Shown here: in pieces, positions 1-8,652 of the stretch
Layout: each line of letters opens with the position of its first letter
How positions within the stretch are numbered: the first letter of the stretch is position 1
Position numbers and translations under genes: made by a program
Assembly (NCBI RefSeq): GCF_001524445.2
Contig: NZ_CP013417.1
Coordinates: 1,922,001 to 1,986,000, forward strand
DNA length: 64,000 bases
Source: Burkholderia savannae
GTDB taxonomy: Bacteria; Pseudomonadota; Gammaproteobacteria; Burkholderiales; Burkholderiaceae
Direction of reading: 5' to 3'
Notes under the pieces: generated by a model
Database searches by the model: none
Seen by the model: the letters and a program-made list of their open reading frames with translations, nothing else
Told to the model about the DNA's origin: nothing

Positions 1-1082
1 CTCTGGCTGATGTCGGTCATCGTGTCGACGACCTGCCCGACCACCGCACTGCCCTTTTGCGCGATTTCCGACGCATTCGCCGCGAGCGAGCTCGCCTGCT
101 GCGCGTTTTCAGCGTTCTGCCGGACGGTCGACGTCAGCTCTTCCATGCTCGACGCCGTTTCCTGCAGCGACGAAGCCTGGTGCTCGGTGCGCGACGACAG
201 ATCCTGGTTGCCCGTCGCGATCTGGCTCGATCCGGTCGCGATGCCGTCCGCCGCGGTCCTCACCTGCCCGATCAGCCGCACGAGGCTCGCCTGCATGTCG
301 CCCATCGACGCGAGCACGCTGCCCGACGGCGCCGAATGCGCGCCCGCTACCGGGCTCAGATCGCCGTTCGCGACGCGCCGCGTGACGTCGCCGAGCGCCG
401 CGGGCTCGGCGCCGAGCGAGCGCATCAGCCCGCGCGCGATGAGGATCGCCGCGATCACCGCCGCGCCGAGCGCGGCCGCGCAGAGGCCGATCAGCAGCAG
501 GCGCTGGTTCGCATAGTGCTCGGACGATTCGCGCACCATTTCCTGCGCGCGGCCGCGCGTGTAGTCGCTGTACGCGTTCGTCGCCTTGACGAGCTGAGCG
601 AGCAGCGGCCGGCACTGATCGTTCATCATCGTGATCGCTTCGTCATGCCGATTGTTCAGCGCGGCGTTGACGATCGCGAGCGCGACCGGCCCGTATTGCG
701 CCTCGATGCGGTCGATGTCGGTGACGAGGCTGCGCGCCTTGTCGGTCGAATCCGACGCGTTCGCGATCAGCTCCTTCAGCCGGCGCAGGTTCGCCTGCAC
801 GTCATCCTCGGCTTGCATCACGGCGGCTTTTTCGAGCTCGACGTCGGCCGGCTTCGTCACGAGCACGAGATTGCGAGCGGCGATCGCGCGCCGGTCCACC
901 GCCGTGCGCACCTGCTCGACTGCTTCCGCGCGCGCGCTGATGCCGCTCACATAGTTCGCGAAGCGATCATTCGCGTCGCCGAGCGCGTGCAGCGCGAGCG
1001 CGGACACGAGCAGCACGAGCCCGACCAGCATGCCGAACGCAATCGTCAGTTTCGCGCTCACGGTCAATTTCTGAAAATTCAT
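1..1082 (-). CDS. Methyl-accepting chemotaxis protein (C-terminus cut by window edge)
   Basis: Membrane chemoreceptor that would signal to CheA/CheW. The visible 360 codons start at the ATG at 1082. They show an N-terminal membrane helix (about residues 10-32), a periplasmic four-helix-type sensor domain, a second membrane helix (about 190-215), a HAMP segment around RGLMRSLGAEP, and the start of the cytoplasmic methylation helices, rich in Q/E pairs (SSRTEHQASSLQETASSMEE). The highly conserved signalling tip lies outside the window. A sigma-28-like promoter sits about 60 bases upstream, as expected for a motility-regulon gene. The ligand cannot be read from the sequence. The family call is secure. 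Confidence 0.93.
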   Translation of the reverse strand, partial: MNFQKLTVSAKLTIAFGMLVGLVLLVSALALHALGDANDRFANYVSGISARAEAVEQVRTAVDRRAIAARNLVLVTKPADVELEKAAVMQAEDDVQANLRRLKELIANASDSTDKARSLVTDIDRIEAQYGPVALAIVNAALNNRHDEAITMMNDQCRPLLAQLVKATNAYSDYTRGRAQEMVRESSEHYANQRLLLIGLCAAALGAAVIAAILIARGLMRSLGAEPAALGDVTRRVANGDLSPVAGAHSAPSGSVLASMGDMQASLVRLIGQVRTAADGIATGSSQIATGNQDLSSRTEHQASSLQETASSMEELTSTVRQNAENAQQASSLAANASEIAQKGSAVVGQVVDTMTDISQ

Positions 1083-1144
1083 GTATCACCTCGATTCATC
1101 CAACATCGGAACATGCGTCGCGCCGTGCGATGCATTGCCGTCTT

Positions 1145-1171
1145 CTAACGGCTGCGCCGACGAATGCTTGA
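1145..1171 (-). promoter_or_regulatory. Sigma-28 (FliA)-like promoter of the chemoreceptor
   Basis: Read on the minus strand, a -35 element TCAAGCAT (1171-1164) is followed after exactly 11 bases by a -10 element GCCGTTAG (1152-1145). This resembles the flagellar sigma-28 consensus (TAAAGTTT, 11-base spacer, GCCGATAA). It sits 63 bases upstream of the chemoreceptor ATG, a sensible position. It was recognised by eye only. Confidence 0.6.
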
Positions 1172-1769
1172 GGCATTTTTCGGTATGCAAATCGTTTGCG
1201 TAAGGGTTTACGGGCCGAGGCAATCGTTTCGACGGCCGAAGTGTCAGCGATTCGTCAACTAATCGCGAAGCTTTGTCGGGCAGCGCATCGCGGGCGGTCA
1301 GGCCGGCATCGATCGATGATTCGCATCACCGATCGATTTCCGGCGGAAGAAGCGTCGCAGTGCGAAGCGCATCGGTCACTTTGGGCGGAATGGAGGGCGA
1401 TCGCGTCTTGGCCGTGAATGGCAACGATGCGCCGCGGATCAGCCGCGCGGGCCGATCCGCGCACGGAGGCGAGATTCGACCGAAAAGCCACGCGCGCGCT
1501 CACTGCCGAGCGCGGTGCCGCGATGGCCGATCAATGTGAAGGACTGCGGAATCCGGAACCCGTTTCAAACGAACGCGCGGCCGGGCGGCTTCCCGAATTT
1601 GGGCGATGCGGCGGCGTGCCGCAAAGGCAAGCGCCGCATCCACGGGCGGCGCCTTCGCGCCTTCGCTGCGCGACGCCTGAGGCATTCCCGGGCCGCCTCG
1701 ACCGCGGCGCCACGGGCTTTCGCCGCCGATTGAAAGCCGCCGCGCACGAATGAGGCGCGACGCGCGAGA
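1172..1769. other. Intergenic stretch without recognisable gene
   Basis: About 600 bases between the chemoreceptor promoter and the DUF3562 gene. Open frames here are short, Arg/Ala-rich and lack convincing ribosome binding sites, so none is called. A small inverted repeat, GCAAA-3-TTTGC, lies at 1187-1199. Confidence 0.6.
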
Positions 1770-1958
1770 TCAATGCGCCCGATTGCGCAATGTCTCCCTC
1801 ACCCGCTTCGCGACGAGAACGACCAGATAATCGCGTATCCGCGCGCCTTCGCTGTATTCGGCCAGCGTTTCTTCATAGAGCCGGGACACCGCCTCGGCGG
1901 GCGTGCGGGTTTCGGAAGCGATCGCCTGAACGATCTCGTCGACGCGGTTCTGGACCAT
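1770..1958 (-). CDS. Small DUF3562-type protein
   Basis: A 62-residue protein. The pattern is VQAIASETRTPAEAV near the N-terminus, then a helix with YEETLAEYSEGARI, then a C-terminal VAKRVRETLR. It matches the small helical DUF3562 family that is common as paralogues in Burkholderia. Its function is unknown. The ATG at 1958 has GGAG eight bases upstream. The protein has no signal peptide or membrane segment and is predicted cytoplasmic. It stands alone, with over 300 bases on both sides. Confidence 0.75.
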   Translation of the reverse strand: MVQNRVDEIVQAIASETRTPAEAVSRLYEETLAEYSEGARIRDYLVVLVAKRVRETLRNRAH

Positions 1959-2334
1959 GTTTGCACTCCGCAGGGAGGTAAACGGACAAAAACGGCTGGA
2001 GCGGGACGCCTATTGAATGACGCCAAAAGCGTCGACGCAAATTGAATCCGTCTATGAATACGCGGGCGTAGCCGCCCGAGCTCTATTCGGACGAATCCGG
2101 ATGCGCGCCGCGGACCGCCGCGCCCCCCGCCGCCTTCCGCGCCGCCGCTGCTGCGACGCAATGGAGGGTCGGATGGCGATGGCCGGCGATCCGGCGCGCG
2201 GCACGTTACACTCTCGTCGCAATTGCGCCATCGCGTCCCGGCGCCGCCCGAACGAACCGCCGCCGTGCGAGCGCGCCTTCCGGTCGCGGTTCGCATCCTT
2301 TACACGACTTTCGCAGTCCAACAGGAGTTCACGC
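1959..2334. other. Intergenic region between divergent genes
   Basis: About 375 bases between the DUF3562 gene (leftward) and the acyl-CoA synthetase (rightward), so promoters for both should lie here. No clear -35/-10 pair or operator could be singled out. The frame of the synthetase is open upstream to 2017, but that extension has arginine/proline-rich composition and no binding site, so it is treated as non-coding. Confidence 0.5.
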
Positions 2335-4305
2335 ATGGCGGTTCGCGACATCCACGACATCGAGCAGATCGAGCGCGTGCCGCTTCACGCGCGTGCGCTG
2401 CCCGCAAGCACGCTGCAGATTTTCGACGAGCGCGCGGCGAAGACGCCCGATGCGCCCGCCCTAACCTTCTTCCTCGACGCCGACCGGCACGCCCGTTCGC
2501 ACACGTGGACCTTCGCCGAGCTGCACGCCGACATCGTCAGGACCGCGAACGTGCTCGCGAACGCCGGGATCGGCGCGGGCGACGTCGCCGCGTTCGTGCT
2601 GCCGAACCTGCCCGAGACGCATTTCGCGATCTGGGGCGGCGAAGCGGCGGGCATCGCGATGGCGATCAATCCGCTACTCGACGGCGCGCAGATCGCCGAG
2701 CTCGTCGATGCGGCGCGCGCGAAGGTGCTGATCTGCCTCGCGCCGACGCCGGGCGTCGACGTCTGGCCGAAGCTCGCGCCGCATCTGGACGCGATGCCGA
2801 CCGTCGAGACCGTCGTGTGGGTCGACCTGCGGCCGTACGTGTCGCTGCCCAAGCGCGCGGCGCTCGCGTGGATCGAGCGCCGCGAGAAGGCGCGCATGCG
2901 CGACAAGCGCATACGGATCGTCAATCTGCACGCCGAAATGCGGCGGCAGCCCGGCGACCGGCTGATCAAGCCGCGCACGATCGCGCCCGACGAGCCGTCG
3001 TCGTACTTCTGCACGGGCGGCACGACGGGCCGCCCGAAGATCGCGGTGCGCACGCACGGCTCCGAGGTGTTCGACGTGTGGTCGGCGAGCGAAACGCAGG
3101 CGCGCGACGGCGAGGCGCCGCGCACGGTGTTCTGCGGCCTGCCGCTCTTTCACGTGAACGGCCAGCTCGTGACGGGCCTGATGGCCTGGCTGCGCGGCCA
3201 TCACGTCGTGCTTGGCACGCCGCAGGGCTATCGCGGCAAGAACGTGATCGCGCGCTTCTGGGAAATCGTCGAGGCATACCGGATCAACGCGTTTTCGGGC
3301 GTACCGACGCTTTTCGCGGCGCTGTTGCAGCAGCCCGTCGGCCGGCACGACATCGGCTCGCTCGAATACGCGGCGTGCGGCGCCGCGCCGATGCCCGCCG
3401 AGCTCGCGCGCAGCTTCGAGCGGACGACCGGCGTGAAGATCGTCGAGGGCTACGGGCTGACCGAAAGCGCGTGCGTCGCGTCGCTCAATCCGCTCGACGG
3501 CGAGCGGCGCATCGGCTCGATCGGCCTGCGCCTGCCGTATCAGCGGATGCGCGCGGTGATCGTCGACGACACCGGGCACTACGTGCGCGACGCGCTCGTC
3601 GACGAGGTCGGGCTGATCGCGCTCGCGGGGCCGAACGTGTTTCGCGGCTATCTCGATCCGGCGCACGAGCGCGGATTGTGGATCGACATCGCGGGCGAGC
3701 GGTGGCTGAACACGGGCGACCTCGGCCGCCGCGACGCGGGCGGCTATTTCTGGCTCGTTGGCCGCAAGAAGGAGCTGATCATCCGCGGCGGGCACAACAT
3801 CGATCCGCGCATCATCGAGGACGCGCTCGCGACCCATCCGGCCGTCGCGCTCGCGGCGGCGGTCGGCCGCCCGGACGCGCACGCGGGCGAGTTGCCCGTC
3901 GCTTATGTCCAGCTGAAAGCGGGCGCGAGCGCCGACGAGCGCGCGCTGCTCGCGTTCGCCGCGGGCGCGATTCCCGAGCGCGCGGCGGTGCCGAAACACG
4001 TGCGGATACTCGATGCGGTGCCGACGACCGCGGTCGGCAAGATCTTCAAGCCGGAGCTGCAGCGGCTCGAAATCGCCGACGTCGTCGCCGCGTGCGCGCG
4101 CGACGCGCAGATCGAGCTCGAGCAGGTCGACGTCGTGCAGGACGCGCGGCGCGGGCTCGTCGCGAAGATCGCCGCGCGCGGCTCGCGCGACGCCCTCGCC
4201 GAGCTGCTCGCTCGCCATGCGTTCCCGGTCGACTGGATCGGCGACGGCGCGCCCGCCGCGGCGTCCGCATGCGAGGCGGCGACGCAGCGCGAGCGCGCGC
4301 CGTGA
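2335..4305 (+). CDS. Acyl-CoA synthetase / AMP-dependent ligase
   Basis: A 656-residue member of the ANL superfamily that activates a carboxylic acid to an acyl-adenylate and then to the CoA thioester. Visible motifs are the P-loop-like core TGGTTGRPK (about residue 224), the adenylate motif GYGLTES (about residue 375), the hinge TGDLGRRDAGGYFWLVGRKKE and the catalytic-lysine region TAVGKIFKPEL (about residue 566). A tail of some 80 residues follows that last motif and is longer than in typical members. The start at 2335 was chosen because AGGAG lies 8 bases upstream; the open frame extends to 2017 without one. Substrate class (fatty or aromatic acid) is not evident. The MFS exporter starts 55 bases downstream on the same strand, so the two may be cotranscribed. 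Confidence 0.9.
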   Translation: MAVRDIHDIEQIERVPLHARALPASTLQIFDERAAKTPDAPALTFFLDADRHARSHTWTFAELHADIVRTANVLANAGIGAGDVAAFVLPNLPETHFAIWGGEAAGIAMAINPLLDGAQIAELVDAARAKVLICLAPTPGVDVWPKLAPHLDAMPTVETVVWVDLRPYVSLPKRAALAWIERREKARMRDKRIRIVNLHAEMRRQPGDRLIKPRTIAPDEPSSYFCTGGTTGRPKIAVRTHGSEVFDVWSASETQARDGEAPRTVFCGLPLFHVNGQLVTGLMAWLRGHHVVLGTPQGYRGKNVIARFWEIVEAYRINAFSGVPTLFAALLQQPVGRHDIGSLEYAACGAAPMPAELARSFERTTGVKIVEGYGLTESACVASLNPLDGERRIGSIGLRLPYQRMRAVIVDDTGHYVRDALVDEVGLIALAGPNVFRGYLDPAHERGLWIDIAGERWLNTGDLGRRDAGGYFWLVGRKKELIIRGGHNIDPRIIEDALATHPAVALAAAVGRPDAHAGELPVAYVQLKAGASADERALLAFAAGAIPERAAVPKHVRILDAVPTTAVGKIFKPELQRLEIADVVAACARDAQIELEQVDVVQDARRGLVAKIAARGSRDALAELLARHAFPVDWIGDGAPAAASACEAATQRERAP

Positions 4306-4360
4306 CCGCGGCCGTCTTGCGCCGCCTGATCCACCGCCCATCCGTCATGCGAGCCGAACC

Positions 4361-5767
4361 TTGACGCGCGCCGGCAACTTTCGCGTGACCGCGGCCGTCG
4401 TCGCGAGCGCGCTTTTCATGCAGAACCTCGACAGCACGGTCGTCGCGACCGCGCTGCCGAGCATGGCGCGTGACCTCGACGTGAACGTCGTGTTCCTGAG
4501 CAGCGCGATCACGTCGTATCTCGTCGCGCTGACCGTGTTCATCCCGGTGAGCGGCTGGATCGCGGACCGCTTCGGCGCGAAGCGCGTGTTCATCGCGGCC
4601 ATCGCGATCTTCACGGCGGCGTCGGTGATGTGCGCGGCGGCGAACGGGCTCACGGCGCTGATCGCCGCGCGCGTTCTGCAAGGCGCGGGCGGCGCGCTGA
4701 TGGTGCCCGTCGGCCGCCTGATCCTCTATCGCGGCGTGTCGCGCGACGAGATGCTCGCGGCGACCACCTGGCTCACGATGCCCGCGCTCGTCGGTCCGCT
4801 GCTCGGTCCGCCGCTCGGCGGCTTCCTGACCGATGCGCTGTCGTGGCGCGCGGTGTTCTGGATCAACGTTCCGGTCGGCGTCGCGGGCGCGGCGCTCGCC
4901 GCGCGCCTCATCCCCGCGTCGGCGGGCGAGCGGCGCGCGCCGCCCGACCTCGCCGGCATGCTGCTCGTCGGTGCGGCGCTCGCCGCGCTGATGCTCGGCG
5001 TCGAAACGGCCGGCCGCGGCGTGCTGCCGGCTGGCGTGCCGGCGCTCGGCGTCGGCGCGGGCGTCGTGCTCGGCTGGCTCGCGATCCGCCATTGCCGGCG
5101 CGTCGAGCATCCGGCCGTCGATTTGTCGCTGCTCGGGATTCCTACTTTTCATGCGGCGACGATCGCGGGCAGCCTGTTTCGCGCGGGGGCCGGCGCGCTG
5201 CCGTTTCTCGTGCCGTTGACGCTGCAGGTCGGCTTCGGCGCGAGCGCGTCGAAAAGCGGCGCCATCACGCTCGCGAGCGCGCTCGGCTCGCTCGTGATGC
5301 GGCCGATGACGCATGCGGCGTTGCATCGCGCGTCGATGCGCACGGTGTTGATCGCGGGCAGCGTATCGTTCGCCGCGGTGCTGGTCGCGTGCGCGACGCT
5401 GTCGGCCGCGTGGCCGGATGCGGCCATCTTCGCATTGCTGCTCGTGGGCGGGCTGTCGCGCTCGCTCAGCTTCGCGTCGATGGGCGCGCTCGTGTTCTCC
5501 GACGTGCCGAGCGAGCGGCTCGCCGCCGCGACGTCGTTTCAGGGAACCGCGCAGCAACTGATGCGCGCGGTCGGCGTCGCCGTTGCGGCGAGCGCGCTGC
5601 ATCTGGCGATGCTGGCGGGCGGGCGCGGCCGCGCGAGCCAGACGGATTTCGCGTGCGCGTTCGTTGCGATCGCGCTCGTCGTGCTGGCGTCGGTGCCGAT
5701 GTTCGCCGCGCTGCCGGCGGGCGCGGGCGAAGGGCTCGCGGGGCCGGCGCGCCGGTCGCGGGAGTGA
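4361..5767 (+). CDS. MFS drug exporter, DHA2 (EmrB/QacA-like, 14-TM) family
   Basis: An inner-membrane proton-coupled exporter of about 468 residues. The N-terminus carries the DHA2 signature LDSTVVATALPSMARDL in TM1. It is followed by the loop motif GWIADRFGAKRVF and by WRAVFWINVPVGVAG, typical of EmrB-like 14-helix transporters. A TTG at 4361 or a GTG at 4385 could start it. Neither has a strong binding site, and the upstream frame is only the shadow of the preceding gene. The gene follows the acyl-CoA synthetase closely on the same strand. Its substrate is unknown. Confidence 0.85.
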   Translation: MTRAGNFRVTAAVVASALFMQNLDSTVVATALPSMARDLDVNVVFLSSAITSYLVALTVFIPVSGWIADRFGAKRVFIAAIAIFTAASVMCAAANGLTALIAARVLQGAGGALMVPVGRLILYRGVSRDEMLAATTWLTMPALVGPLLGPPLGGFLTDALSWRAVFWINVPVGVAGAALAARLIPASAGERRAPPDLAGMLLVGAALAALMLGVETAGRGVLPAGVPALGVGAGVVLGWLAIRHCRRVEHPAVDLSLLGIPTFHAATIAGSLFRAGAGALPFLVPLTLQVGFGASASKSGAITLASALGSLVMRPMTHAALHRASMRTVLIAGSVSFAAVLVACATLSAAWPDAAIFALLLVGGLSRSLSFASMGALVFSDVPSERLAAATSFQGTAQQLMRAVGVAVAASALHLAMLAGGRGRASQTDFACAFVAIALVVLASVPMFAALPAGAGEGLAGPARRSRE

Positions 5768-6435
5768 CGCGGCGAGCAAATCAGCGCGCAAATCGGCGGC
5801 CGGCGTGCGTCGGGGCGAAGCGCGGACGTGTCGCGGCCGGACGGCCGGGTGGCGCGCACGGTTCGGCAGGCCGATCGATAGGCCAGCGCGCAATGTCGCG
5901 ACCCGCGATCGGGCCGCTCGTCCCCGGTTTGCCGGTGTCTTGACGGAGCTCGACCGCGCCGGCCCGCCCCCGATACGCGTGTGCGGTTCGGTCAACGCCC
6001 GCTTCACGGCCTCGCAGCGAAATTCCTTCGTATAGGCCGCCGTCGGAATCAGACGCACCCATGCCTGCGCTCCTCAATCTTACGAAACGTTGGTTTCGCG
6101 GATCGGCTCCGGATTCCCGAGCAGATTCGCGAAATCAAGACCATCAGCACTTCGCCGGCCGGTCAGGCGCGCATTTTTGCTGATGAACTTCAGGTCATCG
6201 ATGGGCGAGCGCCCGATCGGCCATCAAGCCTTTTAGCCGCTCGTTCGTCGTTTCCGAATTCTTGAGTCGACGGGCAACGGCCATGTCCACGCCGCCCAAT
6301 TATCACGCCGCCGGTTGAATACTTGTTCCGAGATGCGATGGCATTCACACCGATCCTTCACCGGTTCATTGCGGCGCTCGATTTTGCGTAAGATGAATAA
6401 TCGAATAAACGATAAATCGCTCCTTCGCCGGGCAC
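5768..6435. other. Intergenic region with degenerate transposase traces and falling GC
   Basis: The stretch starts GC-rich and becomes AT-rich from about 6300, unlike the rest of the window. It has no intact gene. On the minus strand between about 5990 and 6265 there are broken fragments reminiscent of IS3-type OrfA proteins (listed separately). Confidence 0.5.
5960..6265 (-). pseudogene. Possible remnants of IS3-family transposase OrfA
   Basis: Minus-strand fragments in different frames resemble pieces of IS3-type OrfA proteins. Around 6205-6265 the fragment NSETTNERLKGLMADRAL resembles the leucine-zipper-like end of OrfA. Around 6010-6058 AYTKEFRCEAVKRALTE resembles an OrfA N-terminus. Stops and frame changes separate them, and no terminal inverted repeats or target duplications were found. 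The call rests on short similarity by eye and is weak. Confidence 0.35.
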
Positions 6436-6455
6436 ATTTGTTTTATAAAACAAAT
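6436..6455. promoter_or_regulatory. Perfect 20-bp AT-rich palindrome
   Basis: ATTTGTTTTATAAAACAAAT is a perfect palindrome (two 10-base half sites). It lies 262 bases before the PraB-like gene. In such a GC-rich genome this is conspicuous and suggests a dimeric regulator's operator. No cognate regulator is encoded next to it. Confidence 0.45.
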
Positions 6456-6531
6456 ATCTTTTCAAATTACACAAAACCAGGATGAAATTATGTAATCAAT
6501 GCTTTGTTGATTAACTATGGAGGTGATTCAT

Positions 6532-6555
6532 ATGTTAGCGGCTTACCCAATCTAA
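6532..6555 (+). CDS. Possible 7-codon leader peptide (MLAAYPI)
   Basis: ATG at 6532 is followed by six sense codons and TAA at 6553. Immediately upstream, TATGGAGGTGATTCA (6517-6531) is nearly fully complementary to the 3' end of 16S rRNA, an unusually strong Shine-Dalgarno for this genome. The ORF precedes the PraB-like gene by 162 bases. It could be a leader/attenuator ORF, or the site could be a chance match. There is no evidence of expression. Confidence 0.3.
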   Translation: MLAAYPI

Positions 6556-6605
6556 GTCGAATTGGTTTTGTCGCCATTCACGCAAGACGCCGCATTTTCA
6601 GTAAA

Positions 6606-6619
6606 TTGATTGCCGTCAA
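6606..6619 (+). promoter_or_regulatory. FNR/ANR-like box upstream of the PraB-like gene
   Basis: TTGATTGCCGTCAA differs from the FNR/ANR consensus TTGAT-N4-ATCAA at one position. It also forms the core of a 7-bp inverted repeat (AAATTGA/TCAATTT, 6603-6622). It lies about 105 bases before the start codon at 6718, so a class II promoter with a transcription start near 6654 is possible. This would imply low-oxygen induction. This is inference from the motif only. Confidence 0.5.
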
Positions 6620-6717
6620 TTTTCATTGCTCCCCTTGGGCGGCCGGATGATGGATTGAACGTGCTCGTCAATCGAGAGTGACGCCGAATCCCATTCTCAT
6701 ATCGAGGAAGATAAATC

Positions 6718-7227
6718 ATGAAGCTAAAAGGAATGCTCTCCACCGCGGCGGCATGCGCGGCACTACTCTCGACTTCCGTCTCGCAAGCGGTGGTCATCAC
6801 TCCGCCCGGCAGCGCAGGAGCGCCGATGCCTTTTACCGCAAGCGGGCCGGCCACCGTCAGTAAAGCGGGTATTCCAATCGGATGCACGATCGTATTTACC
6901 GGCACGATCGACGGCGCGGGCAAACTCCTGGTCACCAGTGCAAATTTCAGCGGATCTGCGCTTTGCAAGGTCGTTAAGGCCAACGCAAGCGTGACGTCAC
7001 CCTGGAGTGGTCAAGTCGATGGCCCCAATCAATTGACGCTCGATAACGTGTCAGTCAACGTCAACGCACCGCTAGTGGGCGGACAATGCGGCCCCAGTAA
7101 AGTCGTGACGCAAATACGCGAAGCCGATGGCGAAACCGTAATCGGCCTGAATAATGTCGCTCTATCTGGCGGGTGCGGCATCACCGGTGCGCTAACGACG
7201 AATCCATACATGCACGTTTCGCCGTAA
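6718..7227 (+). CDS. Secreted PraB-like protein
   Basis: A 169-residue protein with a clear signal peptide (KLKGMLSTAAACAALLSTS, cleavage near SQA at about residue 23). The mature part is rich in Thr, Ser, Val and Gly. It has a pattern of short beta strands and four cysteines (GCTIVF, ALCKV, GQCGP, GGCGI), probably two disulfides. Layout and length resemble PraB/PraA-type small exported proteins, called alkane-oxidation activators in Pseudomonas; the true function is unclear. The gene sits in an AT-richer island behind an FNR-like box. AGGAAG precedes the ATG. The family assignment is moderately sure; export is well supported. Confidence 0.65.
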   Translation: MKLKGMLSTAAACAALLSTSVSQAVVITPPGSAGAPMPFTASGPATVSKAGIPIGCTIVFTGTIDGAGKLLVTSANFSGSALCKVVKANASVTSPWSGQVDGPNQLTLDNVSVNVNAPLVGGQCGPSKVVTQIREADGETVIGLNNVALSGGCGITGALTTNPYMHVSP

Positions 7228-7596
7228 TTCACCAGCCGGCGTCCAGTCCGAACGGCGTCATCGACATCACACGTTCATTATCGTCAGAGCAGGCGTCGGG
7301 CGTGAGTCGGCGCTCTCGTCGCTGGCCATCGATAATGCGGTCGCGCAACGGGCGCTCTTGGAGCGCCCGGCGCCGCAGAAACGCCAAGGGACGCTTACAT
7401 TCGATGAAATGCGCTCGGGCGTTTTACATCTTGCCTTTTGCGTAATCAGGTCAAGATGATCCGGGCGCTATTGAGCGATGAGGTACGGGGCGCGAATCGA
7501 ATCCGTGTCGCCGGCCAAGGAACGCGATTCGGGGCGGGCGGCGGCCGACGGTCCGCTCTGATCGTGGGGCCGTCGATCCGGCCGGCGCGCGCGGCG
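7228..7596. other. Convergent intergenic region
   Basis: 370 bases between the PraB-like gene and the leftward acetyltransferase. It holds a terminator-like hairpin at 7349-7369 and otherwise nothing recognisable. Confidence 0.6.
7349..7369. terminator. GC hairpin between convergent genes
   Basis: CGGGCGCTC-TTG-GAGCGCCCG forms a perfect 9-bp stem with a 3-base loop. It lies between convergent transcription units, so it could serve both. No strong U-tract follows on either strand. Confidence 0.45.
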
Positions 7597-8226
7597 TCAG
7601 GCCGCTTCCGGGCGGTCGCGCGCGACGAGATCGAGATACGCGCTCACGTCGCCGCCGTCGAGCGGCTTGACCATCACGCGAATCGTGCGCACCGCGTCTT
7701 TCATCGGAACGTTCGAGCGGGTGCGCACTTCGCCGTACCCCGAACGCGTCCAGAAGCGCTCGGCGCGGGGCGTGCCGCTGACGACGCCGAGCCGCAGCCA
7801 GCGCGCGCCCCGCGCCCGCGTCCACGCCTCGAGCGCCGCGTAGAGGCAACGCGCGACGCCCTGCCCGTGCCGCGCCGTCTCGACGATGAAGAGATCGACG
7901 TGCCACACGCCGGGCGCGAACATGTCGGCGAAGAGCGTCGCGAAAGCGACGAGCGGCGCGCCGACGCCGGCATTCGCGGCCGGCCGATAGCCGATCGCCC
8001 ATTTGGCGGTGCAACCCCATTCGGCGGACGGCATTCCCGCGTATTCGACAGCCGCTTCGTCCGGCGCGGGCGGCGCGCCTGCCGTGTCGCGGAAATATTC
8101 GGGGTTGCGTTCGAAGAAGGCCTGGATCGCGGGGATGTCGTCGGCTACGAGCGCGATCGCGCGGACGTCGCCGCAGTCGAAGAGCGCCCGCGTGCGCGAA
8201 GAGGCGGCGGAATCGGTCGGATGCAT
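7597..8226 (-). CDS. GNAT-family N-acetyltransferase
   Basis: A 209-residue protein likely transferring acetyl from acetyl-CoA to an unknown amine. The acetyl-CoA binding motif A appears as VETARHGQGVARCLYAALEAWTRARG (about residues 117-142; the canonical form is R/QxxGxG/A). It is followed by LRLGVVSGTPRAERFWTRSGYGEV, the typical motif B ending at the FWxxxGY strand-turn. The ATG at 8226 was preferred because GGAAGA lies six bases upstream; an alternative ATG at 8247 has a poorer site. It is a single gene, with the methyltransferase transcribed in the same direction more than 400 bases upstream. Confidence 0.85.
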   Translation of the reverse strand: MHPTDSAASSRTRALFDCGDVRAIALVADDIPAIQAFFERNPEYFRDTAGAPPAPDEAAVEYAGMPSAEWGCTAKWAIGYRPAANAGVGAPLVAFATLFADMFAPGVWHVDLFIVETARHGQGVARCLYAALEAWTRARGARWLRLGVVSGTPRAERFWTRSGYGEVRTRSNVPMKDAVRTIRVMVKPLDGGDVSAYLDLVARDRPEAA

Positions 8227-8652
8227 GGGTTCTTCCACGTGGATCATGTCAGGGAGGGCCGCGATGCCGGCGTTGACCGGGCGGCAGCCAGCAGCCACTT
8301 GCCGCCGGGCGAAGCCGCGCGCCGCCGCGAACGATCGCCGGCTGGACGAAATCGCGGCGACCGCCGGCTCACGACATTTCCATCGGCTTGCGCGAGCGTC
8401 GCCGGGCGAGTGCGCGCCGGCGCGCCTTAAATCGGGCGCGGATCGCACGGCCATGGCGGAACGGCGGCAGACGATCGGGCGGAAAGCGCCGATGCGCGCG
8501 GGGCCCGCCGTTCCACCGTTTCAGGCGTGCGCCGTGCCGCCACGGCGGCACTCCGCGCGTCGAGCGCGCGCGAGGAATGGGGGCGCAAGGGCTGCCGCGG
8601 CCGCTCGCCGCACGCCGCCGCGCTTCGCCGCGACTTCTACCGCAACCGCCGC
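8227..8652. other. Intergenic region, no gene seen
   Basis: About 425 bases between two leftward genes. It contains an 18-base near-palindrome at 8534-8551 (GTGCCGCC-AC-GGCGGCAC), about 100 bases past the methyltransferase stop, possibly a terminator hairpin. Nothing else was recognised. Confidence 0.5.

Noticed and set aside
2223..4364. Long plus-strand frame overlapping the acyl-CoA synthetase
   Set aside because: Arg-rich composition without domains. The synthetase motifs are all in the other frame.
5768..6300. An intact insertion sequence or prophage edge
   Set aside because: Only short broken transposase-like fragments; no inverted terminal repeats, target duplication or integrase.
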